Translations under genes and position numbers: made by a program
From: Henricia sp. BOLD:AAB3569
Taxonomy: Eukaryota > Echinodermata > Asteroidea > Spinulosida > Echinasteridae
DNA: 64,000 nt
Direction: 5' to 3'
NCBI GenBank assembly: GCA_037783545.1
Contig: JBBELK010001058.1
Location: 124,001-188,000, forward strand
The notes under the pieces: generated by a model
Seen by the model: only the letters and a program-made list of their open reading frames with translations
Told to the model about the DNA's origin: nothing
Database searches by the model: none
Part shown: positions 1 through 13,500 of the stretch, one piece after another
Position numbering within the stretch: the first letter of the stretch is position 1
How the letters are laid out: each line of letters begins with the position of its first letter

Positions 1-358
1 ATTTTGATCGAGTTTAGTTTCTAATTAAAGCATGGGACAGACACCCAAATGCAAAACCGGGTTAGAAGCTCGATGTTTTTTTTTCTTTACTTTGCTTTAC
101 TTTTGAAAGCAAAATTCAGCTCCGAGAAAAGATATTTTAATGGTGATTTTGCACAATCATCTGGTATGATCGCTGAAAGTTATAGGTCGCGCACGATTTC
201 GCGAGGGCAAACCATGTGCTTCTTGCACCAAGGACAATAATCTGACAAGAAACAAATATGTTGGGGTCTGTACGCTTCGCTCCGATCGTCAGTGAACCTG
301 CATGAGCGTACGATAACGGCACTGTTTTCTTGTTTTCCCCATGATCACAAAGGTACAG

Positions 359-607
359 GGGCCAATTTTATAAAGCTGTTTAGCAGAAATATTTGCTTAA
401 ATAAAATTTTGTTTGCTTTAAAATAAAAATGGGTTAACGTTATTAGTCAAAATTGTATGTCAACTTGTGTTCTTAGCAAGAATAGCAGATATTCTTGTGA
501 AAAACACAAATTGACATGCAATTTTGACCATTAACCCATTTTTTATAAAGCGAACAAATTTTTGATCAAGCAAATTTTTCTGATAAACAGCTTTATGAGA
601 TTGGCCC
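359..607. repeat. CWG-family foldback MITE, copy 1
   Basis: The ends GGGCCAATTTTATAAAGCTG and its inverse AGCTTTATGAGATTGGCCC are flanked by CAG direct repeats (356-358 and 608-610). The arms extend inward with TTTAGCAGAAA and CAACTTGTG-type pairing. Confidence 0.8.
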
Positions 608-984
608 CAGGTATGAAAAAAGGTATGTTTTGATGCAACATTATTTTGCTAGATGCATCGTTTATTATGGCAAGAACGAATCACGTATACTGCCTTTAGC
701 GCCCTCTTTCAAACACATGCACACATCATGAAATATCAACCTTTGTACCTGCACCGTGCGATATGTCGACCCTTTATGTGTTATTTTTACTCATCATACT
801 GCAGTCATAAAAGAGATTCAGTATACCGGAAGATGCGGGCGATAATTTGGCAATGAGATAAACATGATAGAGGTAACTGGTGCAAACATTTTCCCGCCGC
901 CATGGATTGCCGATGTTTCTTGGCATAAAAACAAAACAACGCAATCTTTAACTTTAATAAAACAAGGAAGTTACGTCGAGAAAT

Positions 985-1107
985 GGAAATAAAATCTGCA
1001 TCACAGTTGTTCTAGTTTTAGCTTCTATATCTATAGGCCTATACTGCTGGAGAAAAAGGGAGAGGCGGCTTCAAGTTCTCCACGTAACTCCTTGGCTGCG
1101 CGTAAGT
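985..1107 (+). other. Possible orphan or 5' exon with hydrophobic coding potential
   Basis: One frame reads ICITVVLVLASISIGLYCW and then RKRERRL, a membrane helix plus basic stop-transfer, ending at a strong donor GCGC|GTAAGT at 1108. It could be a tail exon of a gene upstream of the window or a 5' UTR exon of the IgGFc-like gene. No start or acceptor is certain. Confidence 0.3.
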
Positions 1108-1404
1108 TTAGAAATGTTTTTTTTTCTGTTTGATTAATTAAATCTTAGTTATTTTTAAATATATATAATGGGTGTGATCGTTCGACGTAAAGGGGGACTA
1201 GAGCATTGCATAAAAGACTATTTAGTTGGAGAAGAATTACAAAAAATTGCTTCAGGTATGCAACACTCAGGGGAGGGTATTTATTTTTCTTTCGTTTTTG
1301 AGGGGAGGGGGAGAGACAAGTTTAGTGCAAAATGAGTTCAGAATTATTCTGAAGCGTTGTTTTTTTTTCTTTCTAAAAACAAACTTGATTTCTTACTTTG
1401 ACAG

Positions 1405-1514
1405 GTTTGCAGCAATATTTGACAGAATGTATGAGTCTGGTGGATTTAGAAGATGTGTGGCCCTGCTTATTGTAGTAGCTCTATGTGGATTAAATGGCAC
1501 CGACATCATAACAG
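1405..1514 (+). CDS. IgGFc-like gene, signal-peptide exon
   Basis: The acceptor AG is at 1403-1404 and the ATG at 1427. The exon encodes a start methionine, a short polar N-region and a hydrophobic core, then ends in phase 1 at donor GTTTGT. The phase joins exactly to the exon at 4672. Confidence 0.7.
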
Positions 1515-4500
1515 GTTTGTAAAATAGAGTTTAAAAGGAAGAATTTGGCCCAGCATAACCATACAAAATGTGATATTTCATTTACTCTGAAATTTAGTTT
1601 TGTTGATTGAAGTACTTTGTTTTCTTCTTTTCTTATTTTAAACTACAACTGATACAAAGGCTGAATTTTCTTACTACTGCCGTGATTCGAGACCACCAGG
1701 GGCCAATTTCATAAAGCTGTTTAGCAGAAAAATTTGCTTAATACAAAATTTGTTTGATTTATAAAAATGTGTTAAAAATCAAAATTGTATTTCAACTTGT
1801 GTTCTTAGCAAGAATAGCAGATATTCTTCTGAAAAACACAAGTTGACATGCAATTTCGACTGTTAACCCATTTTTATAAAGGAAACAAATGTTTCTGCTA
1901 AACAGCTTTATGAAATTGGCCCCAGTTGGCTTCATAGCTCAATTGGTAGGGTGTCTGCACCTTAAAGGGCCCCTTATTTAGGATTTTTATCAATGAAATA
2001 TGTGCTTTAAAACCACTCTACTCAGTTAAAGTCATAAAATCCTATTTGGAGTTTGCTTTGGGGGTTAAAACAAAGGTTTTTAGTTTTTATGCTAATGCAA
2101 ATATGCATATTCATGACCAAGGTCACGATGTCACAAGAGGCAAACACAGGAAAATCACATTCAACTGTGCACAAAAGATTCCACTTTTTTCTCAATTTTC
2201 CTGAAACTTTTGTAATCCATGGCTGTTTGAGTTTGTTTCACATGTTGCCTGCTGTAAGCCATGACAAAACTGGGGGTAGAAACTGCAGCAATTTGCCACA
2301 AGTCCAACTTGAAGTCTTATGTTTTTTCTTAACTTTTCCCTTCTGTCTTCCTTATGTGATGCACTCAAAACAGCGCCCTCTGTCTGTGATTAATTGCAAT
2401 GAAATCTTCAAAGTTGAAAAAGGCCACCTTTTATTGATTTTACATCCAAACGAACAATAGTAATGACAAGTAATCCGTCATTATGAAGCAAAGCTAAGGC
2501 ACAAAGTTGTTTAGGAAGTCACAGGCCCTTTAAATTACGAGGCACGGTCCAACTGTGAAGTAAATTAATGGAATGTAACTACCAATATTTTTTACATAAT
2601 GCTGGATTGTGATGAAAGTAATTGTGACTTGTCATATGTAAAAGCACACACTGTTAACCAATCAGCAATGGCCATTTGGCATTCAATGTTAAAGTTGCAT
2701 GTCCAGATCACATTTTTTAATCCCCCATTTTTCCCATAAGTGTTGAGATTTTGATACCATATCATTTGTCATATTTTTCTCATTACCATTCTGAACTTTT
2801 GCATTTTTAATCTGTATATTTTCAAGGATATCGCCAAAAAAAATCACCAATATTTTGTAAACTTATTTATCCGGTTCCATAAAGCAGTGCAATAATTACA
2901 CCAACCTTGCTTCCACACCCAAATTGGAGATGGCAAATTACATGTTTTCTTCCCGTGGATAGTATTTTTGTGAGGTATTTTATATGATTCTTAGGTTAAA
3001 ACGAAATTAATTTTCTGGAAAAATCTGAACGCGCTCCTTTAACATTTCTTCCCTATCACAGCAGTTGTGTCTCTTTTATTAAATGCAGTCATGCAGAACA
3101 AGCCAGCTAATATTCTGCATGTGCAGTCTGGGTACATAATATTGTGGACAGCTTAAAGGCCTATTTTTATATAATTTGCAGATGAAACCATTTTTTTCCT
3201 TTCTTTTTTATGAAATCCAGGAACAGCAGCATTACTTACCTACCCGCCCTAAAAACTTTATATTCTTGACCTAACAGTCTGCATTACCCAATTGAAATAA
3301 TTTATGCAGGCCTGAGAGAGTGAAGTCCATTAAATTCAATTACTTTTTTTGGCTTTTGAAACCATGGGGACCTCATGTTGTAATCTTTGAGCTCACTACC
3401 ATTGAACTTTGTTTATTTAATGTACTGTAATGTAAAGGCCTACATTTGTAAGGCGTATTTCTATAAGCACTAGGTATAGAAATCTGCATTTATGTTATGC
3501 ACCATTAGGTCCCAAAAAAAAAGTTTTCTGTCTATGATCAGACTGAAGTTTGCACACAGATTTGTACATAGTAAGGCCTATAGTAAACTTGCAGAGCCGT
3601 CACAACACTGAATGTTCTGAGAGTTGTCACTCCACAAACAATGGACATGGAAATAAGTGGCATATTTCAGTATTCAGCTCAGCTCAGCCCAGACACGCTC
3701 TAATTCACAATCGCAATTCCTTGTTGTGTCGCAATTCACTGTAATTTCAGCTTTGTCAAATGTACCGCGTTTAAAAAAAACCATGAAAATCCATATGCGT
3801 TTTCCTGGTCTTGGTGGGGTGTTTCAAATATTCGTTCTCAGTTGATCGGGTACTATGGGGCTTGTGTCATGCACTCTGCTGTGGCGCACATCATATACTG
3901 CGTGTGCGCGCGATCCATAAAAATCCATCGTGTTGGAACACGCACACGCAGTACACAGCGCCCATGCATTTTGGACCGCGTAGATGCGAACCAAAAATAA
4001 GTAAATCATTTGCAAACGATCTAAATAATTTCATCTTTACGGATTATTTTCTGGTAAAATTATATCATTTTGAGTGGAAACCTTTCATTGGGTAGTTGCT
4101 ATTAATTCAATCTTTACTTTCAGAACTTTTCCCCTGTAAACTCGTCGATTACTTTTTGGGGTCATTGCAAATGACCAAGGTGCATTTGGGGACAATATAA
4201 TGCAGCATATTTTTGCTTATGGTCACGAAAACTCGATCTAGGCTGCGCGACTTATATTGTACCTTTTTATTTTTAGAGCGGGTCACATGTATGTGACAAC
4301 ATGCCCTCCATGCTAAATGGTCTTTCTATAAATTAGGGGTCCAATGTTGGTGTCCCCCGTTACATTTTACATATTGTTTTTGTAAATTTAGGACACATTA
4401 TTTAAATACTTTCCATCTCAAAGAGTGAGTACATAAAGTACAATTCGTACAAAATGGTTTAAAAGCCATTTTAATGATTTTTGTATGAAAAATAACACAT

Positions 4501-7500
4501 ATTAGGTGTAACGGTGGACACCAAATGTCACACTTTTGGACCCCTAATTTATAGAAAGACCCTAAAACCTTCCTGTACATATCCCCTGTAACTGCTTTTA
4601 CATGTCCAGTAAACACTTTTCATTGCTCTCATGTGATTTTTTTTCTTTCAAATTTAAATTTAAACTAACAGAGCCAGGTCGACAAACGCACATCTACGGA
4701 GATGACTTTCTGGTTGTCGTGCCACTAGATGAGAGCGAACCAGAAACGGGCTCCTTGCTTCAGATTGCGTGCATGGACTGTGGCGACAGGTATAGACCCT
4801 TTGCACTGGCGGCCATGACCATGTAGATCCACAAAGTGCCTTCTCATGCATGATGCATGGTGACAATGTGACTGCCCCCTGTCATGGCCGCACATGCAAA
4901 TGATCTATTTACCATAAATCAGCACTGAAAATTCAACTTAACAGACTTAGGGGTGATTTACTCTGAAATTTAGTTTTGTTGATTGAAGTACTTTGTTTTC
5001 TTCTTTTCTTATTTTAAACTACAACTGATACAAATAATGAATCTTACTAGCTTATTTAAGATTGCCGTCCTCACAAAGGTAATGTTGATGGCCAGATCTT
5101 AAAGTTAGAACACATCATTGGTAGGCCTAATCTTGAAAATCCGAAATTTTCACAGATTTACACATTACTTACACAATATAAATAAGATGACGGTAGTAAA
5201 CTTCCCCTGAAATGGTTTTGTTTGAGGTGCTATAGTCCGAGAAATGAGCAAAACAATTGTTCTTCATCTCGCGAGACGTAAATTCACTTAGCCCCAAAAG
5301 CCACCTTGCCTCAAAACCACTGCGCCCTTACACCACTTCGTCCAAATACCACTTCGCTTCAAAAACACTTCGTGCACAGGCCGTGGTTCAGGGCGAAGTG
5401 TTACGTTCGAGGCGAAATGATTTCAGGGCGAAGTGACCGTAAAGCCTTTTTTGACTATTTTCTCAAAAGTTAGACACGGAGCTGACTTTTGCTCAGGTTG
5501 GTTTTAATCATTCATATCTTTAATCACACAGGGAGATAAAACCATTTGTAACGGTTTAACAATCATGTGTTCTGCCTTTAAATTGTGTTAAAGAGGTAAC
5601 TACATGTACGTGTATTGAATAAGTAATAGGTTTTAATTCTGAATAGGCACAATTTTTCTACCTTATTAAATATGCATGATGGTCACATTAGCAGTCAAGT
5701 GCACACATTGTACACCGAATGCCCTCAACTAGTACTTATAGCCCTGCATCACCATGAGTCAGGCATTACTCCTGAAGATAAACAGAGCACGCTGTTCGAA
5801 ACGTTGAGTTCACACTCACCGGTTCTTTTCAGAACCACACATATACAAAAGAGATTCACATGGTGCTACCGCAAACCCTTATACAAGTCAAGACAAAGAT
5901 TTAAACTTGATTCCAGGGGCCGATTTCACTAACGCTTTGCGATGATCGCTAATGCCCAAATCAATCGCTAAACTCGAAATCCATCGCAACTTTGCGATCA
6001 ACTTCAAAGAGCGATTTCACAAAAAAATTAGTTTTTTCGCTAGTTGTTATTTAGCGATGAATATTTAGCGACGACTAATTTGTCATCGTAAATGGAAACA
6101 TTCATCGCTAAAATACAATTTCGCGCCATTTGTTTAGTATTTTCAGTGTGTCTCGAAATGGCGTTTCAGTTGTACATAAACAACGCAAGAGCATTACAGA
6201 GAGCGAGAGGGTTTTCAGGGACAGGACAAATCCTCTGGATTCATAGTGACAAAAAGATGCACAAATATTATCGGTTTACGCGGAATGGCGTCATGAGAAT
6301 TATTGACATTTGCAACCGTTGAAGTATTTGTGGCTTTCAAGTTTTACGCTATGCTGCTTTTATTCCACAACATCCGATCATGGCATATTATTATTATTAT
6401 TATTATTTATTCGGCCAATACATCAACAAAAAAAACAAAAAAACAAGAGCACACAAATTACAGGCTGTGAACAATAAACAAAAGATACAAAAGAAAGCGC
6501 AATTTACGATGTAATACTGAATAATGCAGAGAAAATAGACAGGAGTGAACTAGGACAAAACAGTCCAAGCCGGCCAGGGTAAGCAAAAGTGAACCTAAAC
6601 ACTGTAGCCCTAAAGCCTGCTTACCCAAGCTTGATCTGTTCACATAAAGAGACACATATAAATATTTTGTAAATTAATAAAACATAGAAAAAAATATATA
6701 TATTTATATAACGGCAGATTAACTTGTGGATAAAATAAGGTGTTACAGAAAAATGCAATTAAAATGATATTTAGTACGAAAAAAAAAAATCAAAGTGATA
6801 TGTGTGTGGTCAGGCAAATACATTTAAATGTAATGAATGAAATTAGAATAACAAATTGGCAAGAATGTGGAATAAACATATTAAACACTCATTTGTTTTT
6901 TTTTTGTTTTTTTTTTTGTTTTTTAAATACCACAGGAAATATTGTACTAAAGTGTGACGTCAGTTGCCATGGCAATTGGGTCTAAACACGTCCACCGGTA
7001 TAGCACAGGAAAACAGTTCACTGGATTCAGTGTAGACCCAACAACCATGGCAACACACGAAGGGTGACGTATTCACTTTAGTAGTCTATTGGCAAAACAC
7101 AAAACACAAACACTTCGAGTAAACAAGTAAACATTCAGAAAAGACCAAGGAAAGAACAAACAAACACAAACACCAACAAGTCAAAGTCGAAAACAATTCA
7201 CTTCCAGTACCCCTATCCCTCCCCCCTCGCACCTCCCCCTACCCCCACTGCACCCCTCGCCCACCCTTCCCCTTTCCCTCCCACCACCCAAACCCCACAC
7301 CCCCCCACAGAGCCGCTCCCCCAAGACCCGCCCCCCTCCCCCCACAAGAAACAAACAAACAGCCCAACAAACAAACATCAACAACCCAAAAAACAAACAA
7401 ACAAAACGCAACAACAACAATGGGAATGAGTGAAGATTTATCCTAGATCCTGAAAGTAGCTAGACAAGGTTTTGTTGAATGAATTGAAGCTGTCCATGAT

Positions 7501-10500
7501 AACAGAGTCTCTGATATGTGAGGGAAGGCTGCTCCAGATCCGTGGGAATGAATGAGTGATGGAGTTCTTAAGGGCAAGTGTTCTGGCATACTGGTGGATG
7601 AAAACGAGATGATCCTGGTGGCGCGTGTTTACAGTTAAGTTATCATGAATCGAATGACAGTCAATAACTCGAAATAGGGACTTCATAACAAATGTGATTG
7701 CTTGCTTGTCACGTCTGTTCCCTAAGGACGTCCAGTTGAGGGCTCGAAGTCTTTCCTCATAAGACATAGACCCCCTTGCAACCTTTAAGCACATCCTGCT
7801 GGCACGGCGCTGGACCCTCTCCAGTTTGGATTTGTCGACCGCGGTGTATGGGGACCAGGCTGGCAAACCATATTCCAGCACTGGTAGCACAAGGGATTTG
7901 TAGAGGGATGCAATGGCCTTTGTTGACGCACCACCTGCCACTTGCCATATGAAGCCTAATGTTCGGTTGGCTTTCGAAACAACCGTGTTGATGTGGTTAG
8001 TCCAGGTCAGGGTACTGTTGATAGTAATACCAAGGTATTTGTGTGTTGTAGTGATGCTGAGAGGAGTGCCGTGGAGGGTGTAAACTGGTGGTTCCACTGG
8101 TTTCCTCGCTCTTGTCATGTGCAGTACTTTTGTCTTCTTTTTGTTGATCTGCATGCCGTTCATTGTACTCCATCTGCCAAGTTCAGTGAGGTCTGCTTGG
8201 AGGGCAAGCTCATCATCTGGTGACTGGATTGGTTGGTAAATAATTGTATCATCGGCAAATAACAGGACGTTTGTCGACAGGTTGTGGGAAATGTCATTCA
8301 CGAAGAGGTTGAAAAGCAAAGGGCCTAGGACGCTTCCTTGTGGGACTCCGGATGTTACTGGGGCCCAGTCCGAACAGCAACCGCGATACATAACACGCTG
8401 CCTTCGGCCAATCAAGAAGGATTTAATCCATGCCCAGGTTTGTCCACGGATGTTGTAATTACTTGCAATTTTTTCAAGCAGGGTGTGGTGAGGCATGACG
8501 TCAAAAGCCTTGCTGAAATCGAGGAAGATTATGTCGATGCGAGGAGGACGCGGTCTATCGAGTATGGTTGCCCAGTCAGAGATTGCATTTGTAAGTTGGG
8601 TGACGCAGGATCGATGTGCAGTGAAGCCGTGTTGTTTGGGGTTTGCAAGGCAAAGTGAGGTGATATGTTCATTGATGTTCTCTCCCACGGCTTTTTCAAG
8701 AACTTTGCAGATGACCGAAGTCAATGCGACTGGACGGTAGTTTTGGATGTTGGTGCGCTTACCAGACTTAAACACTGGTGATATTTGACTAAGTTTCCAG
8801 TCCATAGGGAGGTAACCGGTTGAAAGCGAGGAGTTCATTATTCGTAGGAGTGGAGGTGCAAGTGTTGTGGCCATTGCTCGTATTAATGTAGACGAGATGC
8901 CATCACATCCTGGAGCTTTGTGTGGGTTGAGATTGAGCAGAGTTTTCCGAAGCCATCCAAGCTTAACTGAGATAGGGGAAAGTTCAGGTATTGGCATGGA
9001 ACAAGGGGGCGGAGTCAGTGGAGGTGGTGTGGGCGGTGACTGAACTGAGTGAGTGAGTGAGTGAGTTTGGAGTTTAACGCCATGCCGGCATCAGTGGCCA
9101 TATTCATGGCGGGATCATGTTAATATATAAAACGCTTGGTTTTAATTAAAAATAATTAAATCATGTAAGTTGTGGAAAATATATGATCTTGGAATCAGTT
9201 GTATAGATATCAAGTGATATATTTCAATAAGATTATAGAAACATTGTATATAAGTACTACATGGATTCTGGGCAGTTTTCCAAGGGAATCCCCAGGAGGC
9301 CGGTTATAGAGGATCCCCCAGACACACGGTACCGTGTCTAAATGGTCCCGCAAGGCCGGCCGTTTCCCTTGCAGTTTAAGGGCCCGGGCCCCGCCGGTAT
9401 TTTTACAGGTCCGCTAACCTCCGGGTGATGAAGGGACAATGGTACCGAGTGTCTGGTCAATCCTCCACACCCCGTCCCCAGAACAAATAGGGGTCCCTGT
9501 TTCACCGTCCAGTGAAGATCAACCATGAAGTAAAAAATAAATGATATATTCAACAAAATTGAAGGAACGTTAAAAAGTATAGTTTACATGAGTGGGTTTT
9601 ATTTCAGGGAAATCAACCTTGGGGCAGAATAATATCTTGTCTCGCCTGGGCGAGCAAACCCCAGGATGAGTCCCTAATTAATGTTGTTTGAAAAAGTAAA
9701 GAATGAAGTAGAGTTTTACAAAATGTGGTAGAGTTGGGATGATTTGAGGAAGTCAATGATAATACTAGGGTTTATGTTGAAGAGATCTTTCAGTGTAGTG
9801 CAAGTAAAGTATTGTTGTCTAACTGGAGCTAAGTCGATGCAGTCGATAAGTAAATGATGTATGGTAAGAGAGCTGTCGCAGGGGATACATTGGGGTTGTG
9901 GTTCTGATTTTAACAGAAATGAGTGGGTTAATATGGAGTGGCCTATGCGGCATCTGGTGAGAACAACCTGGTCTCGACGAGATAGATGTAAATAAGTTTT
10001 CCAAAATCCAGTATTTGGTTGAATAGAGTAGAGCTTGTTAAAGGTACAAGTTGTCCATGATTCCTGCCAGATGCGTTGTATGTAGGAAAAAATGGGAAAT
10101 CTTAAGTCGTTATAAGGTATGGTATTAGGCGTAATTGACAATCTTAAAGCTTGCTTGGCGAGAGCATCAGCTTCATCGTTTCCTTTTAAGCCAACATGGC
10201 TGGGAATCCAGCAGAATAGGACATCAACATTTTGTACATGAAGTTCTGTCAATTTATCGAGGGCTTCTATTAAGTAAGGGTGATTTATATTTCGATTTCT
10301 TAAGGATTGTAGGCTTGAGAGTGAATCACTGAAGATGATGAAGTTTTTGTTGTCAAGCGAGTCTATCATATCTAGAGCTAGTAGGATAGCCTTGAGTTCG
10401 GCAGTGTAGATTGAAGCATAATTTGGTAGGCGAACACTCCGTGTGTACTTCCCACTGACAGCAGCAGAGGAGACTTTCTCATCATCTTTTGAACCGTCAG

Positions 10501-13500
10501 TGAAGATTGATGTATGGTCTGGGAACAAAGTACGGAGTTCAAAAAATTCATTTTGAAAGACGGATGGGGAGGTTTCCGTCTTTTTGTATTTGGATATATG
10601 TAAAAAGACCTGTGGAGAATAGCATTCCCAGGGTGGGGGGACATCTACATAGTTAGTTGTTATGTTCTGCAAGTTAAGTTTGGATGCTTGTATGTGGGGC
10701 CGAAGTCGGAGGCCGAGTGGTTTGATGACCTTTGGTTTAGCAGTATATATGTGTTCATATTTGGGATGAAAGACACATTGGTAGGCAGGGTTTGATGGGT
10801 TGGCTGCTAATTTGATGATATATTGTAAAGAAAGTTTGGTGCGTCGTAACTCAAGAGGAGGTTCATCTGCCGTAATGTAAAGGCTTTCGATGGGTGACGT
10901 TCTGAAAGCACCAAAAGCCAGACGTAAACCTTGATGATGGATCGTGTTTAGTTGTTTCAGATAGGATTTAGGAGCAGAGCCATAAACGACACTGCCATAA
11001 TCGAGTTTAGAACGGATAAGAGATCTGTATAAATGTAAAAGAACTGAGCATTCTGCACCCCAGTCTTTATTAGCAACGGCTTTAAGGATATCTAGAGCTT
11101 TAAGACATCTAGTCTTAAGGGATCGAATGTGGGGTAAAAAGTTAAGTTTTGAATCAAAGATTATTCCAAGAAATTTTGTTTCGCTGAATACTTTGATTTT
11201 GTTAGTTCCAAGAAAGAGTTCAGGGTCGAAGTGAGCATTCCTCAGTCGACAGAAATGCATGCAGACAGTTTTATGAGTGGAAAATTTGAAGCCATTTTCA
11301 TTGGTCCATTTCTGTAGTTTGTTGAGAGTTAGTTGGAGTTGACGTTCAATGGTGTTCATGCGGCTAGCTCGGTAGCAGATTAAGAGGTCGTCAACATACA
11401 GTGCTGGTGTGATGCCATCCTGTACTGTCTGGATTATTGAATTAATTTTGATGCTGAACAGTGTGACCGATAGGATGCTACCCTGTGGGACGCCCATTTC
11501 TTGTTCATGAGAAGTTGAGAATGTGGAGCCAATTTTCACTTTAAATTGTCTGTCGATTAAAAAATCAGCAATAAAAAGGGGTAATTTGCCACGAAGCCCC
11601 ATAGAGTGAAGATCTCTCATTACACCATACTTCCATGTAGTATCATATGCCTTCTCCAAGTCAAAGAAAATGCAAACAGCATGTTCTTTTTTCAGGAAAG
11701 CATCTCTGACAAATGATTCCAATCGAATTAGGTGATCTGTTGTGCTGCGATTTTTCCGGAAACCACACTGATATTCTGAGATGAGTCCATTGGTTTCGAG
11801 ATACCACACAAGTCGATCGTTCACCATTCTCTCCATTGTTTTGCACAGACAAGAGGTCAGAGCTATTGGTCTGTAATTTGAAGGATTTGTATGGTCTTTA
11901 CCAGGTTTGGGTATAGGTATGATGGTTGCTTGTTTCCATGAAGTAGGGAAGTCACCAGTATCCCAGATATTATTAAATATGTGAAGAACGGTCAGAAGAC
12001 ATTTCTCAGGGAGGTGTTTAAGAAGTTGGTAATGTATTCTGTCAGGACCTGGTGCTGTGTCGTGTGATTTTGAAAGGGATGTGAGGAGTTCTTCAAGTAT
12101 AAATGGGCGGTTGTATGTTTCTGTGTTGCGAGATGAAAAGTTGAGACGAACGTTTTCTGCACGCTCTTTATTGCGCTGAAACTCGTGTGAGTGGTTGTTA
12201 GCGGAGGAGTTTTGTTGAAATGTGGCGGCTAACTCTTCTGCTATTTCAGTCTTGGTGGTGAGCATTTCATCACTTCTGTTTAAATGTTTAACGCCGGGTC
12301 TGGTCTTTTGACCATTCATTTGTGACTGAACTGAGGAGAAGAACTTGTTGAATGCTTCGCAGATGTCAGTGGGTTTGTGGAGGAGTGAATCATGTGTCCG
12401 AAAAGCAGGAGGGCATTGTGACTTTTTCTGGTCCCTTACGAAGCACCAAAAGCTGCGCTTGTTATCTTTCAGCAGAAAGAGGTTGTTGACGTGTTTCCAG
12501 TAGGCAAATTTAGTTAGGTTTTTCACTTTGTTACGAACTTGTTTGTAGTGTTCCCATGATGTGCTAGATCCAGATTGCTTAGCCTTAACAAACAACTTAT
12601 GCTTTAGCCGGATGAGCTTTTTTAGTTCTGGCGATATCCATGGAGATAAACCACGGCGGCATTTCTTCCTTGAGATGCAGTCTCGAATAACAGCATCCAG
12701 TATGTCCCTGAAACCGTCCCATGAGGCTTCAGGGTCGGTGTCGTCCAAGAAAGCTGACCATGGGGTAAGGTGAAAAAGCATCTCCATGTGGTTGAAATCG
12801 GCCTTTCTATACTGTAGAAATGAACGGATAACTTGAGGTTGAGGAGCCTTGTTTGAAGAGAGCGTGAAATGAACTGCGTGGTGATCACTACTGACTGGAT
12901 TAGCTATAGATTCAACTGACGTGAATTTCTCTGGTCGATTCGTGAAGATGAGATCAATGGTAGTTCCACTTGATGGTGAGTCACGAGAAGGACGAGTCAC
13001 ATCCTCTACGAGTTGTGTGAGACCAATGGAGTCGGTTATTTCCTTCAGTTTGACAGTGAGAGCCGTCGATTCGTCTTCCCAATTGATGTTAAAGTCGCCA
13101 AGAAGGATCACGCCTTCATAGCATGGGAAATCCGATTGCACTACGTCACATGTCTCCTGTAGGCTATCGAAGAAACTATTGTCGGAATTTGGGGGTCGAT
13201 AAGCAATGCCTACCAGCCACTTGGTGCGCTTGAAGGTCAAAGACACCCAAGTTAGCTCAATGGTGTCAGAATTGAGGTGGTCGAGATGTGTGGGCAAAAG
13301 CGAGTCATTGACTACAGCCATTAAACCACCGCCACGACTGTTGCGATCACGGCGAATTGTAGAATAGCCGGGCAGAGATGCAAGAAAATCAGTGTCCTCG
13401 GATGACATCCAGGATTCGGTGATGAGAACCATATCTAGTGGATTGAGTTCAAGAAAGGATTGGAGATCTTGTTGTTTGTTACGAATACTTCGGGCGTTTA

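Larger units (their letters stand above)
6385..9046 (-). mobile_element. 5'-truncated LINE (CR1/Jockey-like)
   Basis: The minus-strand element has an open RT frame (7438-8997, open up to about 9046), a C-rich/T-rich 3' UTR, and a 3' end reading GGCCGAATAAATAATAATAA, a typical (AAT)n LINE tail. It is cut at the 5' side where the second LINE begins. Its 3' UTR contains the small foldback element 6946-7082. Confidence 0.7.

Noticed and set aside
2053-2460. 135-codon plus-strand ORF
   Set aside because: Lies inside a TTAA-flanked non-autonomous element, low-complexity and hydrophobic, no family match recognised.
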